Source of the DNA: Pseudorhodobacter sp. E13
Lineage (GTDB): Bacteria; Pseudomonadota; Alphaproteobacteria; Rhodobacterales; Rhodobacteraceae
DNA length: 64,000 nucleotides
Direction: 5' to 3'
NCBI RefSeq assembly: GCF_003991405.1
Contig: NZ_RPEN01000156.1
Span: 230,725-294,724, forward strand
The notes under the pieces are model-generated. The model saw only the letters and a list, made by a program, of their open reading frames with translations. It ran no database searches and was not told the origin of the DNA. The position numbers were made by a program, and so were the translations under genes. The stretch's first letter is position 1. Each line of letters opens with the position of its first letter. Positions 7,884 through 17,007 of the stretch are shown piece by piece.

Positions 7884-9406
7884 CACAGATCCAGACAAAG
7901 CTGGCCCAGCGGGGCGGGGCGGGGGCGGCGCAGGCTTGGCCTGCGGTCATTCACGAACAGCGGGTTTTGCGCGGGGCTGGCATGGCGTTCGATCAGCAGG
8001 GCCTCCTCCTCGGCAAAGCGGTCGGTCTGGCGCAAGGCCCCGATACGGGCGCGGGCCTCGCGCGCGGCATGGGTCACATCAACCACCGGTTCAGGGTAGC
8101 GGCGCCCTAGAATGCCCTGCGCGCCCGGCCATTTCCACGGCATCTGCAAAAACCCGTCCGGCACATGGGCCAGTTCGGGCACCCAGCGCCGGGTGAAGGC
8201 CCCGGTGGGGTCTTGCTCCAATCCTTGTTTGATCGGGTTATAAACCCGCAGCCGGTTGATCCCGGTCATCCCCGCTTGCATCTGGATTTGGGGCCAGTGG
8301 ATGCCGGGGTCATAATCGGTAAAGCGCCGCGCCAGATGCTGCCCCACCGCGCGCCAATCCAGCCACAGATGATAGGTCGCAACCGAGGTCAGCATGGCCC
8401 GCGCGCGAAAATTGATCCAACCGGTAGAGGCGAGGTAGCGCATGCAGGCATCCAGATAGGGCAGGCCGGTCTGGCCCATGCGCCACGCGTCAAACAGCGG
8501 GCCATCGCTGCTGCGCCCCGGCAAATCCCCGGCGGCTTTGTGCAGGGCTTGGCGTTCCATCCGGGGGGCATCTTCCAGCTTTTGGGTGAAATGCGCGCGC
8601 CACGCGATGCGGCTTTGGAAAGAGCGCAGGTTCGCCGCCCAATCCGCACCGGGCCGCGCGGCCAGTTGTGCGGCGGCTGCCTGTTCCACCTCCCGCGCGG
8701 AAAGCGCCCCCACCGCCAGATAGGGCGACAGGCGCGAGCAGGCACGCTCGGCGCTGAGGGGGGCAGACATGGCGCGGCGATAAGCCTGCCCGCGTGTGGC
8801 CAGAAAACTGTCCAGCAGCGCCAAGCCCTGCGCGCGCCCACCCGTCTGGCGATGCGGGCAGTCATCCGCCGCCAGCCGCAAGGCCCGCGCGCTGGGGATC
8901 ACGCCGGGTTCTATCCCTGCGACCATGCGCAAGCCCAATGGCGCGGGCAGGGCCGGGGTTTCGGCATAGGCGGCGCGGTCTGCATCCCACCCCGCGCGCC
9001 CGCGCCTGCCACGCCGGACGCCGTTGCCGGGCAGCTCTTGCCACACAATCCCCGCCGATCTGGCCCAAGCCGCAACCTGCTTGTCGCGCGCAAAGGTCCA
9101 TTCATTCCCCACCTCTTGCAAGCTGATGATCTGGCTTATGTCATTTTGTTTGCACAGGCGCGACAGCACCTCCACCGCGCCGCCCACGCGCACCACCAAA
9201 GGGGCACCAAGCCGCGCCAGATCGCGGCGCAACCCGGCCAGCGTTTCGGCCAGAAACTCCCATTGCCGGGCCGACGCATCGGGCAGCGCCCAATAGTCCG
9301 GCTCTGCGATATACAGCGGCAAAACCGCGCCCGACCCTGCACCAAGGGTCAGGGCGGGGTGATCTTCGACCCGCAGGTCGCGCTTATACCAAATGAGAAC
9401 ATTCAT
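7883..9406 (-). CDS. Photolyase/cryptochrome-related FAD protein
   Basis: A 507-aa protein with the photolyase fold. The N-terminal antenna-type Rossmann domain begins [17 protein letters not shown]. The C-terminal FAD domain includes [50 protein letters not shown] and [11 protein letters not shown]. In classical CPD photolyases the segment is TGWMHNR, with the Asn facing flavin N5; here it reads TGWINFR. This places the protein in a distinct photolyase-related branch whose activity I cannot assign. The start at 9406 gives the standard N-terminus. It is translationally coupled to the DUF2256 gene and divergent from pepN. Confidence 0.88.
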   Translation of the reverse strand: MNVLIWYKRDLRVEDHPALTLGAGSGAVLPLYIAEPDYWALPDASARQWEFLAETLAGLRRDLARLGAPLVVRVGGAVEVLSRLCKQNDISQIISLQEVGNEWTFARDKQVAAWARSAGIVWQELPGNGVRRGRRGRAGWDADRAAYAETPALPAPLGLRMVAGIEPGVIPSARALRLAADDCPHRQTGGRAQGLALLDSFLATRGQAYRRAMSAPLSAERACSRLSPYLAVGALSAREVEQAAAAQLAARPGADWAANLRSFQSRIAWRAHFTQKLEDAPRMERQALHKAAGDLPGRSSDGPLFDAWRMGQTGLPYLDACMRYLASTGWINFRARAMLTSVATYHLWLDWRAVGQHLARRFTDYDPGIHWPQIQMQAGMTGINRLRVYNPIKQGLEQDPTGAFTRRWVPELAHVPDGFLQMPWKWPGAQGILGRRYPEPVVDVTHAAREARARIGALRQTDRFAEEEALLIERHASPAQNPLFVNDRRPSLRRPRPAPLGQLCLDL

Positions 9407-9537
9407 GGAACATATATCTAGCGGCCTGCCGGGATTCGTAAAGCCCCTATTGTGCCGATTGCTGTGCCAATCCCTGTGGTTGAACCCGCCACAGCGCGGC
9501 GCTAACGTGGCGGCGCAACAGCAATAAAGGCCATGAC

Positions 9538-12090
9538 ATGAGCGAGACTTCCCCCAAAGCCATCCTTCTGGCCGATTATGCGCCCTATCCCTTTGTGGTG
9601 GACCATGTGGCGCTGCATTTCGCCTTGAACCCGACCCAGACGCGGGTGAAGGCCAAACTGTCCCTTGCGCCCAATCCGGCGGCACCATCGGGGCAGGATA
9701 TGCGGCTGGACGGGGAAAAGCTGATCCTGAAATCCTTGGCGCTGAACGGCACGCCGCTGGACCTGACCCCGGATGACACCGGGCTGACGATCCCTGCCGC
9801 GCTGATCCCCGCAGGCCCGTTCACACTGGAAACCGAGGTAGAGATTTCGCCGCAAACCAACACCTCGCTGGATGGGCTTTATATGTCGGGGGGGATGTAT
9901 TGCACGCAATGCGAGGCGCAGGGCTTTCGCAAGATCACCTTCTACCCCGACCGCCCCGATGTGATGGCGCGGTTTGACGTCACGATGGACACGGATATGC
10001 CGGTGCAACTGTCGAACGGCAACCCGACCGGGCCGGGCGCGTGGCATGACCCGTGGCCGAAACCGGCCTATCTGTTCGCGCTGGTCGCGGGCAATCTGGT
10101 GGCCTATTCCGACCGCTTTACCACGATGTCGGGCCGCGAGGTGGCGCTGAATATTTATGTTCGTCCGGGGGATGAGGGAAAATGCGCCTATGCGATGGAC
10201 AGCCTGATCCGGTCGATGAAATGGGATGAGGAGGTCTATGGCCGCGAATATGATCTTGATATCTTCAACATCGTCGCGGTGGATGATTTCAACATGGGGG
10301 CGATGGAAAACAAGGGCCTCAACATCTTCAACTCCAAGCTGGTGCTGGCCACACCCGAAACCGCCACCGATGATGATTACGCGCGGATAGAGGCGGTGAT
10401 AGCGCATGAATATTTCCACAACTGGACGGGCAATCGCATCACCTGCCGCGACTGGTTCCAGCTGTGCCTGAAAGAAGGGCTGACGGTGTATCGCGATCAG
10501 CAGTTTTCGGGCGATATGCGCAGCCATGCGGTAAAGCGGATTGAGGATGTGCTGACGCTGCGCGCGCGCCAGTTCCGCGAAGATGGCGGGCCGCTGGCAC
10601 ATGCCGTGCGGCCTGACAGCTATGTAGAGATCAACAATTTCTACACCGCGACGATTTATGAAAAAGGCGCGGAAGTGATCGGGATGCTGAAGGCGCTGGT
10701 GGGCGAGGCGGGCTATAAGGCCGCGCTGGACCTCTATTTTGATCGCCATGATGGCGATGCGGCGACGATCGAGGATTGGCTTCAGGTGTTTGAGGATGCC
10801 ACGGGCCGCGATCTGACCCAGTTCAAACATTGGTATACCCAAGCCGGCACCCCGCGCGTCACAGTGACGGATGACTTTAAGAATGGCACCTATACCCTTC
10901 ATCTGGAACAGAAAAACCCGCCCACACCGGGCCAGCCGCACAAAGACCCCAAGGTGATTCCGGTGGCGGTGGGCTTGCTGAACCCCAATGGCGATGAGGT
11001 GGTGCCGACGCGGGTGCTGGAGCTGACGCAGGCGCGGCAAAGCTTTGTGTTCGAAGGGCTTGCCAGCCGCCCGGTGCCGTCGATTCTGCGCGGGTTTTCG
11101 GCCCCGGTGGTGCTGGAGCGCGACAGCAGCGCCACGGAACGCGCCTTTCTGCTGGCACATGACACCGACCCGTTCAACAAATGGGAAGCAGGCCGCGCCT
11201 TGGCCAAAGAGGTGCTGATCGCCAAGATCACGCGCGGGGCGGCAACCCCGCCGGATTGGTTGGCGGCAGTGGAAACCGTGACCTTTGACGACAGCCTTGA
11301 CCCTGCCTTCCGCGCCCTGACGCTGCGCTTGCCGGGCGAGGATGACATCGCCCAAACCCTGCATGCCGCAGGCCATGTGCCTGACCCGGCGGCCATTCAT
11401 GCCGCACGGCAAGCGATGCTGGACGATCTGGCGCAAGCGCTCCGCGCGCGGTTGCCCGCGCTTGTCGCTGCGTTGGCGACCCCCGGTCCGTTTGATCCCG
11501 GCGCTGTTGCGGCGGGGCGGCGTGCCTTGCGGCTGGGCGCGCTGGCGCTGCTGTCGCGGCTGGATGCGGGCGTGGCGGCGCGTGCGGCCTATGACAGCGC
11601 CAATTCAATGACCGAGCAGATGGGCGCTTTGGCGGTGCTGCTGGATATCGGGCAAGGGGCGGACCAGAGTGCGGCCTTCCGCCGTCAATGGCAGGCGGAC
11701 CGGTTGGTGATGGACAAATGGTTCGCGCTGCAAGTCAGCTATGCCGCGCCCGAGGCCACTGCCGCCATCACGCGGGCGCTGACCGAGGACAAGGATTTCG
11801 ACTGGAAGAACCCCAACCGGTTCCGCGCCGTCATCGCCTCACTTTCCGGCAATCACGCGGGGTTTCACCATGCCAGCGGCGACAGTTACCGCCTGCTGGC
11901 CGATTGGCTGATCCGGCTGGACCCGGTGAACCCGCAAACCGCCGCCCGCATGTCCAGCGCCTTTGAAACCTGGCCGCGCTATGACGCCGACCGCCAAGCC
12001 TTGATCCGGGCGGAACTGGCGCGGATACAGGCGACCAAGGGCCTTAGCCGCAATCTGGGCGAAATGGTGGGGCGGATGCTGGGGGCCTGA
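9538..12090 (+). CDS. pepN: Aminopeptidase N (M1 family)
   Basis: An 850-aa cytoplasmic zinc aminopeptidase of normal bacterial PepN size. The exopeptidase motif GAMEN is at residues 254-258. The zinc site is HEYFH (290-294) with the third ligand Glu in LKEGLT (E313). The C-terminal part matches the beta-sandwich and long helical domain of PepN. The ATG at 9538 follows a weak AAGG. It is probably monocistronic, with a strong terminator just after the stop. Confidence 0.97.
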   Translation: MSETSPKAILLADYAPYPFVVDHVALHFALNPTQTRVKAKLSLAPNPAAPSGQDMRLDGEKLILKSLALNGTPLDLTPDDTGLTIPAALIPAGPFTLETEVEISPQTNTSLDGLYMSGGMYCTQCEAQGFRKITFYPDRPDVMARFDVTMDTDMPVQLSNGNPTGPGAWHDPWPKPAYLFALVAGNLVAYSDRFTTMSGREVALNIYVRPGDEGKCAYAMDSLIRSMKWDEEVYGREYDLDIFNIVAVDDFNMGAMENKGLNIFNSKLVLATPETATDDDYARIEAVIAHEYFHNWTGNRITCRDWFQLCLKEGLTVYRDQQFSGDMRSHAVKRIEDVLTLRARQFREDGGPLAHAVRPDSYVEINNFYTATIYEKGAEVIGMLKALVGEAGYKAALDLYFDRHDGDAATIEDWLQVFEDATGRDLTQFKHWYTQAGTPRVTVTDDFKNGTYTLHLEQKNPPTPGQPHKDPKVIPVAVGLLNPNGDEVVPTRVLELTQARQSFVFEGLASRPVPSILRGFSAPVVLERDSSATERAFLLAHDTDPFNKWEAGRALAKEVLIAKITRGAATPPDWLAAVETVTFDDSLDPAFRALTLRLPGEDDIAQTLHAAGHVPDPAAIHAARQAMLDDLAQALRARLPALVAALATPGPFDPGAVAAGRRALRLGALALLSRLDAGVAARAAYDSANSMTEQMGALAVLLDIGQGADQSAAFRRQWQADRLVMDKWFALQVSYAAPEATAAITRALTEDKDFDWKNPNRFRAVIASLSGNHAGFHHASGDSYRLLADWLIRLDPVNPQTAARMSSAFETWPRYDADRQALIRAELARIQATKGLSRNLGEMVGRMLGA

Positions 12091-12100
12091 GCCCGGCAAA

Positions 12101-12128
12101 GGGGGGCAGGGCGGCCCCCCATTTTTTA
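12101..12128 (+). terminator. Rho-independent terminator of pepN
   Basis: GGGGGGC (12101-12107) pairs with GCCCCCC (12114-12120) over a six-base loop, followed by ATTTTTTAC. It starts ten bases after the pepN stop. This is one of the cleanest intrinsic terminators in the window. Confidence 0.88.
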
Positions 12129-12190
12129 CTTGGGTTTTGTGCAGGCTCGGGCAATAAACGGTATCCGGTGCATTGGTTGGAGTGTTTTTG

Positions 12191-12721
12191 ATGCCATTTA
12201 TTCTGGGGCTTTTGGGCCTGATTGCCGCCGCCTATTTCTGGGCAAACCGCGCCCGCAATGCCGCCCATATGACCAATGATCTGGCGGGCATGGCGTCAGA
12301 CGTGATGGCCGCCGCGCGGCGTTTTGGGTTTAGCCGCAAGCTGAACCTGCATCCGGTGGAATCGATTGATGACCCCAAACTTGCCACCGCCGCCTGTGGC
12401 CTTGCCTTTCTGGAACTCGACGGGCTGCCTTCAGCGGAACAGCATGAAGCGCTGACGCGGTCTGTGCAAAGCCACCTCGATCTGGACCATGCCAAAGCGC
12501 AGGAATCGCTGATCCTTGGTCGCTGGCTTTTGTCGGAATCCGGGGGCGCTGCGTCTGGCTTTACACGGGTGCTTCGGCGTCTGGTCAAGCTTCAGGGCCG
12601 CGATGCGCTGGAGCCGTTGATGGCCGTGTTGAACGACACCGCGCAATCGGGGCACACGGGCCTGTCGATCAAACAAAAAGAGGCGCTGGAGGAGGTGACG
12701 CAGGCCTTTCGCTTGCGCTAG
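12191..12721 (+). CDS. Conserved protein with N-terminal membrane anchor, possibly TerB-like
   Basis: A 176-aa protein. Residues 2-16 form one hydrophobic segment (PFILGLLGLIAAAYF); the rest is soluble and predicted helical. The region around residues 60-110 (ATAACGLAFLELDGLPSAEQHEAL) resembles the repeating helix pattern of TerB-like domains, where an acidic segment follows a small-residue helix. The match is loose and no ligand residues are clear. The ATG at 12191 is preceded by TTGGAG at good spacing; a TTG 18 bases upstream is less likely. Function unknown. Confidence 0.65.
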   Translation: MPFILGLLGLIAAAYFWANRARNAAHMTNDLAGMASDVMAAARRFGFSRKLNLHPVESIDDPKLATAACGLAFLELDGLPSAEQHEALTRSVQSHLDLDHAKAQESLILGRWLLSESGGAASGFTRVLRRLVKLQGRDALEPLMAVLNDTAQSGHTGLSIKQKEALEEVTQAFRLR

Positions 12722-12764
12722 CACCGTCACACTGCCGTAACGGAATCGCGGCAAAGATGCGGCT

Positions 12765-13637
12765 ATGAAACACCGCATCGCCCCTTTGATGACCGAACGC
12801 GCGGCTTGGCTGTCCAAGCCCGCCTTCGCCCCCGCCCGCCGTCTGATGGAACGCCTGCTGCGCTTTCCCGAAACGCTGACATGGGCCGAGATTTGCCGCG
12901 ACCTGCCTGCCGACCGGGTCATGTCGGTGATGGCCGCGCTGATCGCCTGCAACACCCGCGTCACGGGGCTGGAACATATCCCCCGCATAGGCCCCGCGCT
13001 GATCGTGGCAAACCACCCCACGGGCATCGCGGATGGCATCATCCTGCACCACCTGCTGGCGCCGATCCGCCGCGACCTGTTCTTTTTTGCCAATGCCGAT
13101 ATCCTGCGGGTCTTGCCGCAAATGGCCCCGATGATCGCCCCGGTCGAATGGCGGCCCGACAAGCGCTGCCACAGCAAGGCCCGCGCCACGATGGTATTTA
13201 CCCGCGCGGCGATTACGGCGGGGCGGCTGGGCGTCATCTTCCCTTCGGGCCGCTTGGCCAAACGCCGTGGGCTTCACCTGCATGAACGCCCTTGGATGGC
13301 CTCTGCCGCGCAGCTGGCGCGCAAACATGACCTGCCGGTGATCCCGGTCAACATCCGCGCCCGCAACTCTACGCTGTTCTACTTGCTGGACCGGATTCAC
13401 CCCAGCCTGCGCGATATCACCCTGTTCCACGAGGTGCTGAACAAAGCCGACCAACCCTTCCGGCTGACGGTGGGCCGCGCCATCCCCGCCGCGCATCTGC
13501 CCCAAGGGGCCGAGGCCGCGACCCAATTCCTGCGCGACGCAACCCTTGGCATGGGGGGCACAGCCCGCCCCACACTTGGCCTGTTGGAAACCCGCCGCCC
13601 GCCAATCTGGCTTGAACCCGTGGCACCGCTGCCGTAA
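12765..13637 (+). CDS. PlsC-like lysophospholipid/1-acylglycerol-phosphate acyltransferase
   Basis: A 290-aa protein with the PlsC acyltransferase core. LIVANHPTGIADG near residue 83 is the catalytic His/Asp block, RDLFFFANADILR is the second block, and VIFPSGRLAKRRG stands where FPEGTRS is usual. VIPVNIRARNS matches the fourth block. The His-to-Asp spacing is five residues rather than the canonical four, and the third-block Glu is Ser, so the substrate may differ from lysophosphatidic acid. It lies 43 bases after the previous gene and 30 before gatB. Confidence 0.78.
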   Translation: MKHRIAPLMTERAAWLSKPAFAPARRLMERLLRFPETLTWAEICRDLPADRVMSVMAALIACNTRVTGLEHIPRIGPALIVANHPTGIADGIILHHLLAPIRRDLFFFANADILRVLPQMAPMIAPVEWRPDKRCHSKARATMVFTRAAITAGRLGVIFPSGRLAKRRGLHLHERPWMASAAQLARKHDLPVIPVNIRARNSTLFYLLDRIHPSLRDITLFHEVLNKADQPFRLTVGRAIPAAHLPQGAEAATQFLRDATLGMGGTARPTLGLLETRRPPIWLEPVAPLP

Positions 13638-13667
13638 ACAGTCCCCAAGCCAATAAAGGGACGCGCA

Positions 13668-15179
13668 ATGCTCGATCTGACCTATGAGAACCCGAAGCCG
13701 AAGGTGATTGCCGGGGCAAAGCATGATTGGGAACTTGTGATCGGGATGGAAATCCATGCGCAGGTCTCCTCTAACGCCAAGCTGTTTTCCGGGGCCTCCA
13801 CCCAAGTCGGCGCGGAACCCAATTCCAACGTCGCCTTCGTGGATGCCGCGATGCCCGGAATGTTGCCGGTTATCAATGACTTCTGCGTTGAACAAGCGGT
13901 GCGCTCGGGCCTTGGGCTGAAGGCGCAGATCAACCTGCGCTCCGCCTTTGACCGCAAGAATTACTTCTATCCCGACCTGCCGCAGGGCTATCAGATCAGC
14001 CAACTTTACCACCCCATCGTGGGCGAAGGCGAAGTGCTGGTAGAACTGGCCCCCGGCATTGCCCGGCTTGTGCGCGTCGAACGCATCCACCTTGAACAGG
14101 ACGCGGGCAAATCCATTCACGATATGGACCCGACGATGTCTTTCGTCGATTTCAACCGCACTGGCGTGGCGCTGATGGAAATCGTCTCCCGCCCCGATAT
14201 CCGCTCGGCCGAAGAAGCCACCGCCTATGTCACCAAACTGCGCCAGATCCTGCGCTATCTGGGCACTTGCGATGGCAATATGCAAAACGGCAACCTGCGC
14301 GCCGATGTCAACGTCTCTGTCTGCCGCCCCGGCCAGTATGAGAAATATCAGGCCACGCAGGATTTCAGCCATCTTGGCACCCGCTGCGAAATCAAGAACA
14401 TGAACTCCATGCGCTTCATGACGCAAGCCATTGATTTTGAAGCCCGCCGCCAGATCGCTATTCTAGAGGACGGCGGCGAGGTGCATCAGGAAACCCGGCT
14501 TTACGACCCGGACAAGGGCGAAACCCGGTCGATGCGCAGCAAAGAAGAGGCGCATGACTACCGCTATTTCCCATGCCCCGACCTGCTGCCGCTGGAAATC
14601 GAACAGGCGTGGGTGGATGAGATTGCCGCCTCCATGCCCGAACTGCCCGATGCCAAAAAAGCGCGTTTCATGGCGGATTTCGGTCTGACCGATTATGATG
14701 CCAATGTGCTGACCGCCGATCTGGATAGCGCGGGCTTCTTTGAATCCGTGGCCAAGGGTCGCGATGGCAAGATCGCCGCGAACTGGGTCATCAACGAACT
14801 CTTTGGCCGCTTGAACAAGGAAAGCCTGACCATCGCCGACACGCCGATGTCAGCCGACCAACTGGGCGGCATCATTGACCTGATCACCAGCGGCGAGATT
14901 TCGGGCAAGATGGCCAAGGATCTGTTCGAACTGGTCTGGACCAAAGGCGGCAATCCCGCCGAAGTTGCTGCGGCCAATGGCATGAAGCAAGTCACCGATA
15001 CCGGCGCGATTGAGGCGGCGGTGGATGAAATTATCGCCGCCAACCCCGCGCAGGTGGAAAAGGCGCAGGCCAACCCGAAACTGGCGGGCTGGTTCGTGGG
15101 CCAGGTCATCAAGGCCACAGGGGGCAAGGCAGCACCTGCGATGGTGCAGCAATTGGTGGCGCAGAAACTGGGGCTGTAA
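13668..15179 (+). CDS. gatB: Aspartyl/glutamyl-tRNA amidotransferase subunit B
   Basis: A 503-aa subunit of GatCAB, which converts Glu-tRNA(Gln) and Asp-tRNA(Asn) to the correct amide forms. Signatures include VIGMEIHAQ near residue 26, [28 protein letters not shown], and the C-terminal YqeY-like tail ending [12 protein letters not shown]. gatA and gatC are not in the window, a common split in this group. The length is normal. Confidence 0.97.
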   Translation: MLDLTYENPKPKVIAGAKHDWELVIGMEIHAQVSSNAKLFSGASTQVGAEPNSNVAFVDAAMPGMLPVINDFCVEQAVRSGLGLKAQINLRSAFDRKNYFYPDLPQGYQISQLYHPIVGEGEVLVELAPGIARLVRVERIHLEQDAGKSIHDMDPTMSFVDFNRTGVALMEIVSRPDIRSAEEATAYVTKLRQILRYLGTCDGNMQNGNLRADVNVSVCRPGQYEKYQATQDFSHLGTRCEIKNMNSMRFMTQAIDFEARRQIAILEDGGEVHQETRLYDPDKGETRSMRSKEEAHDYRYFPCPDLLPLEIEQAWVDEIAASMPELPDAKKARFMADFGLTDYDANVLTADLDSAGFFESVAKGRDGKIAANWVINELFGRLNKESLTIADTPMSADQLGGIIDLITSGEISGKMAKDLFELVWTKGGNPAEVAAANGMKQVTDTGAIEAAVDEIIAANPAQVEKAQANPKLAGWFVGQVIKATGGKAAPAMVQQLVAQKLGL

Positions 15180-15190
15180 GGGCCGCAGGG

Positions 15191-15211
15191 GTAGGGTGGG
15201 TGTAACCCACC
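15191..15211 (+). repeat. REP-like palindrome with GTAG foot
   Basis: GTAG (15191-15194) is followed by GGTGGG-TGTAA-CCCACC (overlapping from 15195). A 5' GTRG tetranucleotide before a hairpin is the architecture of REP sequences mobilised by RAYT transposases. The sequence resembles the widespread GTAGGGTGGGT...ACCCACC repeat. No transposase gene is nearby. Confidence 0.5.
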
Positions 15212-15239
15212 GCTCCTTGTCACCGATCACGATTTCAGG

Positions 15240-15271
15240 GGGCCGCGCTCACGACAATGTGGGCGCGGCCC
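15240..15271 (+). terminator. Putative terminator hairpin after gatB
   Basis: GGGCCGCGC (15240-15248) pairs with GCGCGGCCC (15263-15271) over a 14-base loop. The following sequence CTCTCGACTTTT is only modestly T-rich. It lies about 60 bases after the gatB stop. Confidence 0.55.
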
Positions 15272-15308
15272 TCTCGACTTTTGGCGGGGGCTGGCCGATG
15301 CAAGGGGT

Positions 15309-15647
15309 ATGAGTTTGCGCGCCGCCCTCTCCGTTCTGTTGATGGTTCTGATCCTGCCATGGGGCGCTTATGGCGCGGGCCATGCAGGCAGCGACCTGCG
15401 CACAGCACAGGGCGCGCAAACGGTCGCGGCCACAATCAGCGATGCCAAAGGCGCCGAGATCAAGGCCCGCAGCGCTTGCCGGATCGCGGTTCTGCCCGGA
15501 TCACCCTGTAACCCGGACCCTGTGCTGCCCCCCGGCCTTGCGCCCTTGACGCGCAGCGCCAGCGCCAGTGTGGCTGTGCCCTTGTCCGATTGGCACAGCC
15601 AAGGCCGCAGCCTTGCCCCGCCCCGTGCGCCTCCGCGCTTGATCTGA
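15309..15647 (+). CDS. Small secreted hypothetical protein
   Basis: A 112-aa protein with a good Sec signal peptide (residues 4-22, LRAALSVLLMVLILPWGAYGAG). The mature part has two cysteines (ARSACRIAVLPGSPCNP) and is rich in Ala, Pro and Ser. I recognise no family. The start codon has AAGGGG almost touching the ATG, which is poor spacing, so expression is less certain. It could be a lineage-specific periplasmic protein. Confidence 0.55.
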   Translation: MSLRAALSVLLMVLILPWGAYGAGHAGSDLRTAQGAQTVAATISDAKGAEIKARSACRIAVLPGSPCNPDPVLPPGLAPLTRSASASVAVPLSDWHSQGRSLAPPRAPPRLI

Positions 15648-15707
15648 CCGGGTCGTCTGGTGCGCCACCGTTGCGCGCCGCCTCTGTCCGTTCATCAAGG
15701 AAATCCA

Positions 15708-16397
15708 ATGCTTAGCAGACGCAGCTTTACCGCGCTTGGCGCGGTGGCGGGCCTTTCGGCCTGTATCAAAACCCCTGTCACCCCCGAACCGCCGCCCGCA
15801 CCGGCCTATCCGCCCTTGCCTGCCTTTTATGGCGCGGTTCAGGATGAGCCGTTCCCCATTCCCGCCGTGCCCGAAGGCATCATCGCGCCGGAATACTGGC
15901 GGCAAGAGGTGGCAAACCCTTGGCCCGACCAGCCGCGCGGCAGCATCTTTGTCGATCCCGATGCCGCGCTTTTGCATTTCGTCGAAAGCCCGGCGGTGGC
16001 GATGCGCTATGGCGTCAGTGTGGGGGCGGCGGGCTTTGCTTGGGATGGCACGGCGCGGCTGCAATTCAGTCGCAAATGGCCGCGTTGGAACGTGCCGGAC
16101 GAGATGATTGCGCGCAGGCCCGAACTCGCCCCCTATTCGGTCGCCAATGGCGGGATGGATGCAGGGCCGGGTAACCCGTTGGGCGCGCGGGCGCTCTATC
16201 TGTTTCAGAACGGGGTCGATACGCTTTACCGCATCCATGGCGATGCCAGTGCGCGCGAATTGGGCCGCGCGGTGTCTTCGGGCTGTATCCGGATGCTCAA
16301 CCAAGATGCGATTGATCTGTATGACCGCTCTGTTCACGGTGCCTCGGTCACGGTGTTGCCCTCGCTCAAAGGTGATGGTCTGGCGCAGGTTTACTAG
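15708..16397 (+). CDS. L,D-transpeptidase (YkuD) lipoprotein
   Basis: A 229-aa protein. Residues 4-19 form a twin-arginine-like signal (SRRSFTALGAVAG) ending in a lipobox, LSAC, with Cys19. A proline-rich linker covers residues 22-40. The YkuD catalytic region shows His177 (YRIHGD) and the nucleophile Cys193 in VSSGCIRM. The usual SHGC is SSGC here, a common variant. Such enzymes form 3-3 peptidoglycan crosslinks or attach proteins to the wall in the periplasm. AAGGAA precedes the ATG. Confidence 0.9.
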   Translation: MLSRRSFTALGAVAGLSACIKTPVTPEPPPAPAYPPLPAFYGAVQDEPFPIPAVPEGIIAPEYWRQEVANPWPDQPRGSIFVDPDAALLHFVESPAVAMRYGVSVGAAGFAWDGTARLQFSRKWPRWNVPDEMIARRPELAPYSVANGGMDAGPGNPLGARALYLFQNGVDTLYRIHGDASARELGRAVSSGCIRMLNQDAIDLYDRSVHGASVTVLPSLKGDGLAQVY

Positions 16398-16578
16398 GGC
16401 TGGCGGTGCGGAAAAGGCCGTTCTGACCTCTTAACATCAGGTTAAAATTTGAACAGATGTTAAGGTATATCAGTGGCTTGCGGTGCATTTCGCGCGCGAT
16501 TCACGCAGCGGAATCGCACCCCTTTCCCCGCAGCGTCCAATCGGCTAGGGTCTGCCTCGTGTCGATCCCGGAGGCTGC

Positions 16579-16992
16579 ATGAAACACTACGAATATCAGG
16601 TCGTTCCCGCCCCCAAAAAGGGCGAGAAAGCCAAGGGGGCCAAAACCGCCGCCGAGAAATTTGCCGTGGCCCTGACCAATCTGATGAACCGGATGGGGGC
16701 CGAAGGCTGGGACTATATTCGTGCCGATACGCTGCCCTGCGAAGAACGCGTAGGGTTGACCGGCAGCAAAACCACCTTCCAGAACATGCTGGTATTCCGC
16801 CGAGAGATGTTCATCGAGGCGGTGGATATGCTGGAGCCGGAAACCGCGCACAAGACCATCCCGCCCAAGCGGCGCGAGCCGACCCTGTCGCCGATCCCGG
16901 CAGAGCTGTTTGCCGACCCCGAACCCAGTGAGGTGGAGCCGGTTGCGGTGATGCCGATCAAGGCCAAGCCGGAAAAGATCAGCGCCGAGTAA
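16579..16992 (+). CDS. DUF4177 domain protein
   Basis: A 137-aa cytoplasmic protein. Residues 2-75 match the DUF4177 layout: KHYEYQVVPAP start, FAVALTNLMNRMGAEGWDYIRAD core and a TFQNMLVFRRE closing strand. The tail (residues 90-137) is low complexity, rich in Pro, Glu and Lys. No enzymatic residues are evident and no function is established. GGAGGCTGC precedes the ATG. Confidence 0.78.
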   Translation: MKHYEYQVVPAPKKGEKAKGAKTAAEKFAVALTNLMNRMGAEGWDYIRADTLPCEERVGLTGSKTTFQNMLVFRREMFIEAVDMLEPETAHKTIPPKRREPTLSPIPAELFADPEPSEVEPVAVMPIKAKPEKISAE

Positions 16993-17007
16993 GCCGCGCG
17001 CGGCGGG

